Notes under the pieces: model-generated
Database searches by the model: none
What the model saw: the letters and a program-made list of their open reading frames with translations, nothing else
What the model was told of the DNA's origin: nothing
Part shown: piece after piece, positions 10,435-22,428 of the stretch
How positions within the stretch are numbered: the stretch's first letter is position 1
Layout: the number at the start of each line of letters is the position of its first letter
From: Paramyrothecium sp. XJ0827
Taxonomy: Eukaryota; Ascomycota; Sordariomycetes; Hypocreales; Stachybotryaceae
Assembly: GCA_020881915.1 (NCBI GenBank)
Contig: JAJFPB010000010.1
Span: forward strand, 1,674,001-1,738,000
Reading direction: 5' to 3'
DNA length: 64,000 bases
Position numbers and translations under genes: made by a program

Positions 10435-12027
10435 GGCGACCGTTCTTTGCGTTCCCTTTTTCTTCTTCTTCTCCTTTCTTCTGTATGTGCGTACGTACGA
10501 GTAGTTAAAGATTGTATGTGGCGGGGAGGAGCAGACGTCGAATTGACTTTGTAGGAGGTCAAGGTGGAACTGATATAGAAGGAACTACGTCAATTGGAAG
10601 TAGCAACACACAAGTACAGTAAATAGACTTAGGAGGAGGAGGGAGGAGAATGGACAGAAGGTCTGTTTCGAGTGCTCTTGGAGCCCAACTACCTTTAGCT
10701 CTGTCTGACGTCGGCCTGGGTCTCCCGTCCTCGTGGCCCAAACGACGCAGGCAACGTAGGACCAAGAAAAAAAACCACAAAACCCCCCAGTCTAAGACAC
10801 GCCCCCCCGTCGCAGCGCCTTGCCGGGGGAAGGGGGAGAGAGGGGGAGCCGGTGTGGCATTCCGCCTGAGTGAACTCTGACCCCGTGTGGAGATGCTTTC
10901 ATTGGAGGCAAGATGGTTTGGCAGAACGAACCGGCGTAGCTCCACGAGCAAATACACGCGACCAGACAAGAGCTACTACGTAGTGAGGCCCGTTGTAATT
11001 GCACAAGCCCCATTCGGCCAGTCATTGGCGCGAGGTGCCGAAGGGGGTAATCGGGCGGGTCCACCGCCCAGTCAGTGGGGGAAAAAAGGGAAATAAGGGA
11101 CGGCACAGGCGATGCAGGATGCTAAATGGAGAATGGGTTTCCCCTCATACAGGGCGAGGGGTTACAACAGTGGTGGAACTGGGGGGATAATAGACTGCCT
11201 GGTTGACATCCGACGGATATTTGCAGCCATTTGCATACTCGGCCATGTTAGTCGACACTCTTCCACGGCAGAAGTACGATGAATTGCGCAAATGGTCAAG
11301 TAGAGAGGGAAAGGTTTTGTATTGTCGGATAGACTCAGTCCTTCTATCCATTGGCGGCTTGCTATGCTAGTTACATGAAGATATCCAGCCACCAATAAAC
11401 CTTTACGGTTTCAACCCTCTCATGACAATCTGGCTAGCTAGAAGGTGCAGCAGTGGTGCAACGTCCTCCCAATCAAATCCAGTCATTGGCTCATCAGTTA
11501 TTGGAGGCAAGGCTCACGTCACCCGAGGATGACGGACTCTCCACTATTGTCAAATGGTGCATTCGGGGTTCAAGCAGAGCCGGGGGCGGAAGCATAGCCC
11601 CCGCTCCGGTACGCTCAAGAACGGACGACAAACGAAATCAAATGCGTAACCCGCGGGACGAACGACGGAACGGGGTGGTTAAACACGCCGCCGAAGTCCC
11701 CCGGGGGGCCGCCGCATCGACCCACTTGTGACACACCCAGAAGTCGGACGACGTTCCTCCAAGACCAGCTTGGCGTGCCGTCCGCTCTGTTGTGGGGGGG
11801 GGGGAGTGAGTTGGTTTCAGCGACAGGGGGAGTTGCGCGCGCTGGCTTTCACCGCAGCAGCAACAACTGTAAACAAGGCAAGGGAATTCAAGGACCAGCC
11901 AGGCGCGAAATGCACAGCTCTGACCCGGCGCAAGGAATGAACAGCCGGGTCTCTCTTTTTTTTCCTCTTCAGCCTCGAAGTGTGTTTGAGGTAGGTGGCA
12001 CTAATCCACCAGCAACCGTCTAGCCAT
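10435..12027. other. Intergenic region: amidohydrolase promoter and esdC 3' side
   Basis: About 1.6 kb with no supported gene. It has pyrimidine/purine-rich stretches near 10440-10500 and 10740-10850 (leader of the minus-strand amidohydrolase) and a run of G at about 11791-11802. Short ORFs have no recognisable domain. Confidence 0.5.
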
Positions 12028-12948
12028 TTATGCAACAACCATGCCGTTGCGGCGGGAGCTGCTGTGTGACTTGGCAACGGGCTCGTACTCGTCCTCGCTG
12101 GCACCACTGGAGCACGACGAGGTGTCGTCGTCGTAGCCGCAACGGGCGCCGCCACAGTCGATCTTGACGCGGTCGCCCTTGCGGGTGATGCCGTAGCGCT
12201 CGCAGGTGCAGGTGCTGTAGTCCGAGCTGGGAGTGCTGTAGCCGGACAGGGACGAGCTGGGCGACGAGCTGTCGGAGCGGTACGACAGGGACGAACCGGA
12301 AGATGAGACGGGGGAGGTGCTGAAGTCGGTGTAGACGTCCTCATCGAGACCGGTGCTGCCGAAGCGGGCGGTGAGCTCCTCAAGCTCCTCGTTGTTGCAG
12401 TAGTCAGCGTGCAGGATGTGCTTGGTGGCATGGGGCGACATGGGCTTGGGTGCCTGGATCTGGGAGATGGACAGGGGGCGGCCCTTGGGGATGTCGCTCG
12501 ACGACGTGCGGGAAGAGCGATGGGTGCGCGAAGAGGACTTGTGGTCCTTGTCCTTGGAGGATGAGTGTCGCGAGGAGCTCTTGCTGCTGGACTTGTGCGA
12601 GGAGGATGAGGAGGACTTGTGCGAGGAAGACGAAGACTTGTGGGAGCCGGTGGGGACGTCGAGAATGTTCAGCTCGCGGCCTGTGGTGGGCTCGGTGGTG
12701 GACTCAACGCTGGGGTTGTGGGCGATGTGGTAGCCGTCAATGATGTAGTAGTACCAGTATCGCTGGCCAGCCTCGAGAGTGGCATTCTGGAATTTGAAGG
12801 TGCCCTTCCAGGAGCCAGACTTGGAGGAGGACTTGTCCTTGGAGAGAGGGAGCTGGCCGACGTAGTTGTCCCAGGAGCCGAGGAGGTGGACGGTCTTGAC
12901 GCCGGAGGAGACGCGGAGGGAAAAAGACAGCTGGATGGAGGAAGACAT
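12028..12948 (-). CDS. esdC: EsdC-like early sexual development protein (glycogen-binding domain)
   Basis: Single exon, 306 residues, ATG at 12948. Residues about 5-95 form an AMPK-beta/CBM48-type glycogen-binding E-set domain: VKTVHLLGSWDNY, then GSWKGTFKF, and a YWYYYIIDGYHIAHNPS end with the aromatic residues expected for carbohydrate contact. A striking Ser/His/Lys-rich low-complexity linker (about 100-150) follows. The C-terminal third has an acidic helix (NNEELEELTARFG) and a Cys-containing segment with CTCERYG and DCGGARCGY. This layout matches EsdC of Aspergillus nidulans, needed early in fruiting-body formation and often mislabelled a GTP-binding protein; no GTPase motif is present. 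It probably acts in the cytoplasm as a carbohydrate-sensing or scaffold protein, which is inference. A 3.5-kb gene-free tract separates it from the divergent HD-domain gene. Confidence 0.9.
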   Translation of the reverse strand: MSSSIQLSFSLRVSSGVKTVHLLGSWDNYVGQLPLSKDKSSSKSGSWKGTFKFQNATLEAGQRYWYYYIIDGYHIAHNPSVESTTEPTTGRELNILDVPTGSHKSSSSSHKSSSSSSHKSSSKSSSRHSSSKDKDHKSSSRTHRSSRTSSSDIPKGRPLSISQIQAPKPMSPHATKHILHADYCNNEELEELTARFGSTGLDEDVYTDFSTSPVSSSGSSLSYRSDSSSPSSSLSGYSTPSSDYSTCTCERYGITRKGDRVKIDCGGARCGYDDDTSSCSSGASEDEYEPVAKSHSSSRRNGMVVA

Positions 12949-15900
12949 ATTGAACAGAAATTCCCTTGAAAAGTATTAAATTATTGTGCTGGAGATGCTG
13001 TCGAAGTAGCCAAGTTCTTGAACGGAGGTTGTTTGAGCGTTGGCGAGCAAGTGAAATCCCACGATTTCGGGTATTAGAGGTGAACGGGTATCAGGCAAAA
13101 GGCGACGAATTCAAAAAATGGTATTGACTCAAAAGCTGACCGGCAACTTTGAGGGTGTTTTGGTGATTTTTCTGGTATGGGGCTTTGATGTGTTGATTTT
13201 TTGGAATTAATTAGAGATAGAGACCAGCTCTAGAGGCAAACAAAAACAATAAGCAAAGGAGGAAGGAACCCAAAAACGGGGAAGTGAGTTGAGAGAACTT
13301 GCTGAAGAGGAAAAGAGGAAAGGAGGAGAAACAGGAGGAGGCGTTGGCCGGATGTTATAGGTTTACGCAGCCAACGACCAGATATCGCGGCCGACGTACC
13401 AACCTGCACCAAACACACCCCATTTCCGGAACTAGGACGTCGTCCATCGTCCCTCTTCTCGATCGCGGTGGGTCCGCCTCACCTGTCCGGATGAGGCCTG
13501 CGATACTCAGGCCAATGGGGGCCGCGTGTGACTGAGGAGTAACCAGCAACGGCTGACGGCGACGGGACATCACATCCCTCTTCCGCTTCTGTTGTCATGC
13601 CCTCTGCTCTGTCAATGCGCTCAGAGACGTAATGGGTGGGATGGGTGGAGCCACCATCATGGGTGACCGGCGGCTACGCGCGAGGGAGGGGTCCAAGAGG
13701 CCAGGCCAATCGGCGTCTGCTGAAGCAAAATTGGCGCCCGGAATAGAACAGAAGGGCAGAGGAGGCACCAACAATCGGCCCTCAAGGCTCTACCAAGAGG
13801 CTCTTCATAAGCCAGGGTTGGTGGCACTTTACTGGCCCGTACCACAGTTCGTGTGCGGTAGGCGCCAAATTCGCCCGCCTCATTGGACGCCCCGCGCCGT
13901 TGGCTCGTCAGCTCGTCACCCTGCAGCGCAGCCAATGGTACGACTCATGGCCAGGGCCTGGGATCGGCGTGGACGGGCTGCATCTCTTCGTCGTCGCTGT
14001 GATTGATCAACTCATTCGAGACTAATGTCGGCGCTGTGCGTCCATAGTGCCAATATACCCTCATCCCATCACATACTGGCATCCACCATGACCGATTTGC
14101 AAGGTCATGCTCAAGTATTCCTCGTGTCTGGCGGTAGCCTCGTCAACCACCTGGTCTGGTGATGTCAAGCCATCAGTCAAGTTGCACGTAGACAGCTCTT
14201 GCGTCGGAGGACTCGGGTAATCAAAAACTTCATTCGCAAAGCTTCTTGCTCCTCTCATCCAAGGCACGTCGGATTTCGAAGAATACAAATGACGGTGTAC
14301 AGCTCATTGTGTTTCCCTTGTAAGCCGAGTAGCCTTTTTTTCGTCTTGTGCTTCCTCCAGTTCCAAGACAGTGATCCGCTGCACCAGCCCGATTAGGACA
14401 TGCGCAGCCGAAGCAGAAAGTCTACTTGTAGCCGCGATGCTGCAAGCGATCATGCATGATCCATGCTTGCATCTCGAGCAGCTCCAGTGCCGGTGTCGAG
14501 GTGAGCTTGCTCATTGGCGTGCTACCGGACTGGACTATGCCTGCAGCACGATGGTACGTTATCACAGCAATAGCCTGCAGAATTGAGCTAGGGCCACTGA
14601 GCAACAGCCGTCACCGACACTTGATGGAAATGGCTCAATATTTGTTAGCCTAGGTCTCACACAGTGGTAGACCCAGCTGCATGCTCTCGGAGAACGTCCT
14701 TTGGTCGTGATAGATATTCACGCTGGGCGGTTACCCGCAGAGCTTCTTCTTTCCCCTCACGAGCGATGTGGAGGAGAACTTTCCAGCTACAGCACCACAA
14801 AACTTTTGCATCGAGCTCAGATACAAGCTAGGGTAGACGGGCATGTGATCTGTTGATGCACGTATGCGTCCTTGCAGGCATAGTCAAGCCTCCGTCTGCC
14901 GGCAGCCGCAGACCCTCCAGCCTCCTCGAGAATGAACCGAGCCAATGTTGCCTTTGATTCGCACTCGCTCTTCTTGACCGTTCTCTTCTCCACTGTTAAA
15001 GAGGATGCCTAGCAGCTGAAAGCCTGGTGCACTTGCTGCAAGCTGTCCTCATCTGACCGGAACTTGCATGTTTCCTTCCCGATGTAATTAGTGTAGAATT
15101 GACATCACGAGTCAACGTGATGGCGAGAAATACAGCTCAATCGCCGAAGACCTGGGAATAGGCAACCCTGGCAGGCAGCCCTGGCGTAGACCTGGCCCGT
15201 CAGCAGGCATTCCAGCGCAGTTTACCATGGCCCGCTCGTTGTGAAGCTACTCGGAGCTTGATGTAGAATCATTTACAGCACTCTCGCGTTCAACATTGCT
15301 GGTGAATTTGCAGCTGATCATGTACAGGACGATCGTCTAAAGCCACAACACTAGCCCCTACTGTGCTGTCAGAAGGGAGCGTCGTTCGAGCTCGTGGATG
15401 CATCCCTTCTGCTAGCCACGGCGGGTATGCTGTCTGATCACATCAAAGACTACCGCTCAGCTATGTATTGGCCGATCGATGAGCGGTCTTACTACACGCA
15501 CTCGGAGCCATGCCGCGTGCTGATCCTTTGCCGAGTTCGAAACCTCCGAAGCTGCTTATAACGATCATTGTCAGCGTCAATAGCAGGATTCGATAGCCAG
15601 AACAGCATTGTGTTGTCAGTAACCAGGCATGAAGTGTTGCCCGGTCACGAGGGATCAATGGGCTGCTCGTTTAACTGATATGCCTGGCGAGTTGTGGGTG
15701 ACTCGCTGGGCTGACGGATAGATGAGCACGGCGCGACAGTTCTGGATCCCGGAAAAGCTATGTCCTATTCGTTTGCCTGCGAGTTTCTGGCCCGGTCTGA
15801 AGTGTAAATTCTCCCTGGTAATGTCGTTGACGGCACACAGCCAAGCTGCACATATCAACCAGTAGGCGACTTCATGGGCCACTTGACCGCGCCCTTTGTC

Positions 15901-16420
15901 TAGCACAAGTTCCAGCCGTGAGAAAGCAATACCTGCTTAGCAAGCCCATGATCCTTTGAACGTTCCCGGGAAGTCTGCCAGGCTTGTGCACGGAAGATGT
16001 TGCAATTGACAGCCTGCTTGAGAGTGTAACTGAACGCACGGTGGTGGAGACGAGACGAGCATTGTCGCAAGGTCACGTGTGTTCCCGCGCTTGTCGCGAG
16101 CATTGCTCAGCGATTCTACCACTTGGACGCGTTTGGGCAAAGCTGTGGACCTGCCAGGGCGTCGTGAGCAGCATGTTGTGGTATGACTAACGTGAGAAGG
16201 TAGGGATCCATGCGCACAAACGAAAACACCATTGTAGGATCGTTACTCTGAGTTTTCGATTTGCAACCTAGCATCCCAGAACCATAAACTCAACAGAGCA
16301 ACTTCACCGCCCCACCGCTGATTGAGATTACATGAATGCAACTTCTTGATTGTGAGGCATTGCGTTCATTGCTCCCCATAATTGGAGATACTCTCTACAG
16401 GTGGACCGATTCCTGTAACC
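12949..16420. other. Long divergent intergenic region, esdC / HD gene
   Basis: About 3.5 kb between two head-to-head genes with no supported coding region. A TGACTCA (Gcn4/CPC1-like) site lies at 13125-13131, about 180 bases upstream of the esdC ATG. The sequence from about 14400 to 16100 has no long ORF in any frame and no terminal repeats or transposase motif I can recognise. A possible acceptor ...CTCTCTACAG at 16400 suggests a leader intron in the HD gene. Confidence 0.5.
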
Positions 16421-17059
16421 ATGAGCTCATCTGATTACGATGTCGATGGCTCTATCATCGCCAAAGTAAAGGACTACGTCAAGGCCTACATGGCCAATTA
16501 CGACCCCTCTCACGACTACAACCACATTCGTCGAGTGGTGCACCTTGCTCATCGCATTCAAGCGGAAACGCCTAGCACTTCACGAGACATTGTCACTCTT
16601 TCGGCGTTGCTCCACGATGTGGGCGATAAGAAATACCTCAAGCCAGGCGAGGACTCGTCGCGGCTCATCTTTGACGTTCTGCGATCCGTCGGCGCCTCAG
16701 AAGCTCTGGCCGAAAAGGTGCAAACCATTTGCCTGGGCGTCAGCTACTCAAGCGAAATCAAGGACCCGTCGCTGGTCACGGAACTGATTAAAGTGCATCC
16801 CGAACTGGCCGTCGTGCAGGATGCGGACCGACTGGATGCCATTGGCGCGGTAGGGATCGGACGCACGTTCGCCTTTGGCGCTGCCAAGAATCGGCCGCTT
16901 GAGAACACCATTGAGCACTTTGACGAGAAGCTGCTGCGGTTGGAGAGCATGATGAAGACCGACACAGGACGGCAGCTTGCGAAGGAGAGAACAGAGCGGT
17001 TAAGGTTGATGCGGGAATGGTGGACCTCAGAGACGGATGGTATTCCGGATGATATTTGA
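16421..17059 (+). CDS. HD-domain phosphohydrolase
   Basis: Single coding exon, 212 residues from the ATG at 16421; the frame is open upstream but without another ATG. The protein has the metal-binding HD signature: H31/H35 in SHDYNHIRRV, the paired H65-D66 in SALLHDVGDKK, and a distal Asp in VVQDADRLDAIGA (D134/D136/D139). This spacing is that of the small soluble HD proteins related to bacterial YedJ/YpgQ, some of which hydrolyse nucleotides or diphosphates; the fungal role and substrate are unsettled. No transmembrane segment or targeting signal is evident. It is head-to-head with esdC across a long spacer and tail-to-tail with the small GPI-protein gene. A 3' splice-like site just before the ATG hints at a non-coding first exon. 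Confidence 0.87.
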   Translation: MSSSDYDVDGSIIAKVKDYVKAYMANYDPSHDYNHIRRVVHLAHRIQAETPSTSRDIVTLSALLHDVGDKKYLKPGEDSSRLIFDVLRSVGASEALAEKVQTICLGVSYSSEIKDPSLVTELIKVHPELAVVQDADRLDAIGAVGIGRTFAFGAAKNRPLENTIEHFDEKLLRLESMMKTDTGRQLAKERTERLRLMREWWTSETDGIPDDI

Positions 17060-17730
17060 GACTCCGGGAAAAGACCGGGGGTACGGATATAAATCCATTC
17101 GCCTTCAAAACTTACACTTGGTTCTTATCATCACACACAACGCAAGGCTTTTGTGAAATTTAAGAAAAGGTGGACTGTGGAGCCAACGATGTGGGAAAGG
17201 TTGCAAGGCCCAAGTTGGAAAGACGTTACACAGAAATGAATATTATCTCGGTACAAAGGGCCAATTGCTGCTGTACGGCAATTAGCGTTCGATTTTGTCC
17301 TTGACAAATGTATTGTGCACATCGGTCAATTTTCAGTTCTGTATAGTCTCTTTCGAACGAGTGATGGTTCACGAGCACTGAGGAAATTATACTCAAAGTT
17401 GCCAATCTTATTGTTTCTTTTGAAGGGCACCCTCGCGGTTGAGGGGGTCTGCTGTAGTTGTGGAAACGGATTCGAATGGTGCAAGAATGGTTACGCAGTA
17501 AAAATATGTTATCGAGGGAAACATGGTATGAATTAACAGAAATTGATTTAACACGCCTAATGTGTAGATGAACAACGCCGGCAGCCGTTCCCATTAAACT
17601 CCTTATTAAACCTTGTGACCCTGGGGCAAGTATGTGCCTGGTATAGAATGCAAGAAACCCCTGTAGCTCCGGCGTAACTCATAAATGAATGTGGTATGAT
17701 TTGGTTGTTGAAATTTGCGATCCTTGCAGC
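17060..17730. other. Convergent 3' intergenic region
   Basis: AT-richer spacer between the tail-to-tail HD-domain and GPI-protein genes. It is presumed to contain both 3' UTRs; no other feature is seen. Confidence 0.5.
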
Positions 17731-18165
17731 TTAGAGCAGATAGACAGCTGCCACACCCACGGCTGCTAGCAGACCGCCAACGCGGTTTGCCGAAGCAGCA
17801 CCAGTGGGAGGAGGAGCGCCACCGCCGGTTGCGGTAGGGGGAGGAATCGGCACGTGGGTGGGCTGTCCCGGAGCTCCGGTAGGTGCACCGCCGCCGTTGC
17901 CGGGGGGCGGGGGCGGGAGAGAAGTGGAGTTGTAGCCCGGGTGAGGAGGGATCGGGACACTGGTGCTGGTGCTGTTGCCGCCGTAAGGAGGGTGGCTCGA
18001 GGTCGTGTAAATGGTAGAGATGGTAGTAGGAGGAGTTGGGACGTAGGTTGGAGGAGTATAGAGGGTGGTGGAACTGGTGACATTGGTAGGTGTCCTCCAA
18101 GCGTCCAGACCGTGGGCCTGTACAAGAGCCGCGACGGCGGCGAAAACGACGGTGGAAGACTTCAT
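17731..18165 (-). CDS. Small secreted, probably GPI-anchored Ser/Thr/Pro-rich protein
   Basis: Single exon, 144 residues from the ATG at 18165. Residues 1-17 form a signal peptide (MKSSTVVFAAVAALVQA, cleavage likely after QA). The middle is almost wholly Thr, Ser, Pro, Tyr and Gly with NVT, NST and NST N-glycosylation sequons and many O-glycosylation candidates. The C-terminus has a small-residue GAASAN segment, a probable omega site, followed by a hydrophobic tail VGGLLAAVGVAAVYLL ending at the stop, the pattern of a GPI-attachment signal. A cell-wall or plasma-membrane surface protein is expected. I do not recognise a specific family. An in-frame upstream extension exists, but this start gives the clean signal peptide, and a TATA box lies about 150 bases upstream. 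Confidence 0.82.
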   Translation of the reverse strand: MKSSTVVFAAVAALVQAHGLDAWRTPTNVTSSTTLYTPPTYVPTPPTTISTIYTTSSHPPYGGNSTSTSVPIPPHPGYNSTSLPPPPPGNGGGAPTGAPGQPTHVPIPPPTATGGGAPPPTGAASANRVGGLLAAVGVAAVYLL

Positions 18166-18316
18166 TGTTGATAGGGTTATGGATGTTCTTAACGAAAGTC
18201 TGTTTTGGTACAACAGAAACCAGAGTCTAGCGAGTGACTGGTTGGTACAGATACTAGGAAAAATGCTGTGTGATGATAATGGAACTGCATGCTGACAGGT
18301 CGACGGACCTCGAGAG

Positions 18317-18324
18317 CTTATATA
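18317..18324 (-). promoter_or_regulatory. TATA box of the GPI-protein gene
   Basis: TATATAAG on the minus strand, about 150 bases before the ATG of the small surface-protein gene. It is a strong match to a TATA element and suggests a regulated, possibly highly expressed promoter. Confidence 0.55.
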
Positions 18325-21300
18325 CAGCCGTGTGAGGCAGCGACTCTGGTCAGGCATCGTGTGAGCCGCAGCACGGATTCGTGGTACCATGGAACCACAG
18401 ACAGTCTACAACGTTCCATGGATGAATCACCCTCACCACGAGGCAAGGCGGACGCACAGTCCGAGTCCCGAGCGGCGACCAACTCATAGCCACACTTGTC
18501 TTGTCTTCGTGCTCACCCAAGCTATCTGCAGTGGCGTGGGCGAATCGACATGGATACGAGGTTTTCTTAGCACGCAGCTTGCCCCAAAACCGTGCTGCTT
18601 CGCCGGGGCCGGGGCTGACTTTTGCCTAATCCAGTAACGACGGTCAGCAGAAGGCAGCCCACCCTCGCATGTCGTCACCAAGGCCGGTTGTGAGAACACG
18701 CCGAGGGCAGCCAGTCAGAAGTGCCGGAATATAGTGCAGGGCCCTTATCGGAGGCTCCCCTCTGACTGCGGAAGTCGAACATGTCCCCAGCAGGAAGGCC
18801 CGATGGCTGGGCCGCACAACGAGTCACTCGAGATGCTTCCAGTGCTTACGATAGCCCTGTGAGCGACGGGGCTGAAGAAGCGGGGACGCGATCGGTCGGG
18901 CGACTGATTGCTGACCGCTCACCTATTCAGGGTTCATAGTGACCGTCGGAGCCGAGCCCGGTCGGGGGTTGAAGATGGCACAGCAAGGCGGAGAGGTAAC
19001 TAAGACGGAGCAGAAATGGGTTCGCAGAGGCGAACGCGTTGCCGTCGGGAATTCTCTGGGTCATTGTTTCGTCCGACTGGAAGGGAAGACCACCTCCTCA
19101 CTAGGAGGCGCATGAGCCGTTTTCCAGCCCTGCGTTTTTCTTCTGTACACAAATACGAGATACACTGTCTGAACACGGGTGCATCCCAATGCAGGTGACG
19201 ATGCCCCTGCAACAAGGGTTGTTGTGATAAAGTGTCTATCCTAGACCAGCAGCTTGCGAGATCCTACCTACATGAAATCCCTCGGTAGGCCTGCTCGATG
19301 AACTGTGCTCTTGGTGATTGTGCGATCCGGGCCTTGCTCGGAAGCGTTCGGTTTTGGGAGCCTCCCGGACCAAGGCTGGATGACAGGCCAAAGCCTTGCG
19401 GGCTCCCAGCAGGAACTGGGGCTGAGTCGCGTTTATCGCACTCTCGGCCATTACTTTTTCGCAAGCCGTAGAGCACATTTCTAAATTTGGTCACCACATG
19501 ACCAGACCTCCATTTTTCTCGATTTAGAATTCTCCATGCCATTGTCATTGTTGCCTTCCGAGCTTCTGGAACCCGTGGCTTTCGTGAACAGGGAGCGCCC
19601 GGGTCGGAGCACTCCGTCTCAGGACGTGTTCTACAGTACCGTCGCATTTGATGGGAGCAGCCATGTGAGCACCCACCCCACGGGCAGAAGGGAAGGTCTA
19701 CCAGCCAACCTGCATACGCACAACGTCGCACTGCAGGACTAGAAAGCTTTTTCTTCCTGCCCCATTAGTTTGCCAAAATGTTGTCTTTTCGTATTCCCGA
19801 TGCACTCCAGTCGCATGAACCTACTAAAGGCCATACCCGCGGGGGTCTCTGCATGTCCCTCACTGCTCTAAGCCAGTTGTATGCCAGCCTTAGCGCCTAT
19901 CTCGCATCGCATGCAGACGAGCTACTGTTGGAAGAGACGCTAAAAAATCCTCTTTGACAGGGACTAAAGATTGTTACGGTAGGCAACGTGGTGTCTTCAA
20001 CGGCTTGCCTAGCTGGAGCTCTACTTGCCCTCTAACTACAGTTTAGCCCGCCCAAAGCAGGCATGCGGGACCAGCCGTCTGGATCTAGGAGCATAGCGTT
20101 GAGGCTATCGCCGTCAATATTCACTGGTCCCAAAATTTGGCATATGGCAGGCCGTGAGAAACGAGCCATCGCACTGTTGCGGGTGCGAAATACCGTAGAT
20201 TCCCGAGTGAATTGAGACATGGAGAGGTCAACCGCCAAACAGAGGTGCTGCAGTAAGAGAGAATAGTATTTGATTGCAACATCCAGTAACGTCAACATCA
20301 TCTCGAGATGGGACAATGGATACGGAAAAAAGTTTCCGCTCCTCCTTCTACGACATCAACGACACAAGCATACAGAGCTCCAAGCCGACAAGGCCTGATA
20401 GAGGGCTGGTATGATCGGACAGTCGTACATCGTGGGATGACCTGCCATGGCAGGTTATGAAGAGCATCTGTGACAAGCGACACCTGGTAATTGGTCGTGG
20501 TTGTACAACGTGTGTGCAACCAGCGCATCTGCGCTAGATTGAATCCATAATTTGAACCGCTTGGAGGGCCGAGGCATCAGGATGCACATGGTCGCTTAAC
20601 CATATGTGTCGAACTTTTTGGGATGGCTGCAGAAGCGACTCTGAAAGAGTGTATTTCATGCGTCTATCATCGATAAGGTGAGCGGGCACCCAGTTCTTTG
20701 TCACCCAGTTCTACACCGAGGTGTGTCAAGGCCCGCCGTGACCTTCTACAGAGTACGCACTGAGACGATGCAAGCACTTTCTCTCCGGGGTCTGGCGAGC
20801 CGTCCACGTACGAGCTCTTCGCTGGGAGCTGAGCCTGCGAGAAGAATTTTCATGCGGGCTGCGCTGGGCAAATCATGGCACGAAAGCTGTCCCTGCAGCA
20901 TTCGAGACGGCACGCAATAGGACATACATGATGTCTCAAGTAGGTATGAGAAAGGACCTGCAGTGCGGTCCCGCACAACGCCGGAATCCAGTAGCTGGCC
21001 TTTGACGGGGCGGGGGATTAACCATGCCCCAATTGAAATCTGGAAAGACTTGGCAGGACGGACGCTTGATGGGGTCCGCTCTGGCCAAGTTTGGCCTCCC
21101 AGCCACCGACAATTCTTTAGCATCCGCAATGTCAGGTCAGGTCAGGTAATCAAGGTACTTTGCATTTCGCCCCTCTGCCGAACCAGTCGGTGCCTCGAAG
21201 TCTTGCGTTGTCTTTGAGAAATGGCATTGCTTGGGACGTTGTAGAGCAGAGCAGATTGCTGGGGCACGTAGCACACTAACTCTCCAAGCCAAATTTGCAA

Positions 21301-22351
21301 CGTGACTTGTCTACTGTCTGTTGCAGGGAAACGGCACGAAGCAGGTCGACGTGTAATCAACCCAATAACTCGTTGCGCTTGTGTGGAATGGTTAGTAAGG
21401 CGAGTGACCCGACTGTACTCCTCTCGCGCGTACCTCTCTCTGCAGTACACGTACTTGCCGGGTATCATGCTGCACGCAAAGGAGCCAAGGAACGCTGGAG
21501 CGATCCTGCAAAGGCGCCTGGCTTAGCACTGCCCGTATAAATCGCTAGTAGCAGACATTCGAAAATAACCAATGATGGATACTCGCCGGCAAAGAGATGG
21601 GACGACGGGCTCAGTAGCGCTCTTGGTCTGGCAACCCTCCGCCGCCTTAGTACCTTAGCTAGCGCATCAGCTTGAGGTACCTGATCAAGGAACCGTCTCC
21701 GGCGTCTGCTTGCTCAGGCGGGAGTTGGCCGGTACAGCGGAGATGCCTGGGTGTACATGGGCCAGGTAGATGCTTGTACTGGCCAAGTGTTTGCGTCAGT
21801 GCCCCCAATCAAAGCCTCCATCCCAGCATCCTCTTGCACCTCCTTCGACCGCAAACTGAACCACCTTTCGCCTGCCTCACGCATTTCCCTTCTTCACAAA
21901 GCCGTCTACGTCGCCAGGCCAGACCACCGTACCCAGGCCACCCCTTTCTCGAGCGTCGCCCGTCCCTTGCGCATCACTCGATATGTCTCTCCTGCTGTTC
22001 GTTTCCGTCGTCCGACTTGCGTCCTGACCCACGGTCGCTGGCATCCGCTCCAACGTCACGGGCAACCGTCCCGCAATCGCAAGCCTGTGTCTGCCCTCAC
22101 CCTCACGTCACGTCTCACCCTCATCTATCCGCCTCCACAGCGACGGCGACAAGACCCCTTTTTCGCCGCTGCCCTGACCCTTCCGTCGTCCGCAAGGAAT
22201 GTCTCAACAGATCCATTAATAACCTCGCCGTCTCAAACATCTGACAGTCTCACCCCTCGCAATTGGTGGCTGCCTCCATCTCTTGTTGCAAATCTCGCCT
22301 CCGTCTGCTCTCAAAGGAAGGGAAAAAAAATATAACGTCCAACTGCGCAGC

Positions 22352-22417
22352 ATGCCCCCTGCCGGATCCTCGCACCATCGCAGAAACTCACAGTTCACCT
22401 CACCGTTGGCTTGGTAG
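22352..22417 (+). promoter_or_regulatory. uORF just upstream of the 1077-residue gene
   Basis: ATG at 22352 starts a 21-codon ORF ending in TAG at 22417, only 11 bases before the main ATG at 22429 and in a different frame. I looked for an intron that would join it in frame to the main gene and found none of workable length. It is therefore read as a uORF, or else a sign of an undetected frameshift. Confidence 0.4.
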
Positions 22418-22428
22418 AGTCTCTCAGC

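Larger units (their letters stand above)
18166..22428. other. Long divergent intergenic region with leader of the 1077-residue gene
   Basis: About 4.3 kb with no supported gene. Three perfect GTCAG pentamers lie at 21131-21145, and TACCTTAG / GAGGTACC motifs at about 21650-21682. From about 21740 to 22430 the sequence is C/T-rich and reads as the 5' leader of the next gene. The ORFs present are short and lack recognisable domains. Confidence 0.5.

Noticed and set aside
16382..16420. N-terminal extension of the HD-domain protein
   Set aside because: The extended frame begins with TTG; the first ATG is at 16421 and gives a normal-length family member.
18166..18390. Longer N-terminus for the small GPI protein
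   Set aside because: It would bury the signal peptide and run across the TATA box; the ATG at 18165 gives a standard secretory start.
19264..19731. A 155-codon minus-strand ORF in the 18-22 kb gap
   Set aside because: No recognisable domain, no supporting splice sites and an implausible mix of residues.
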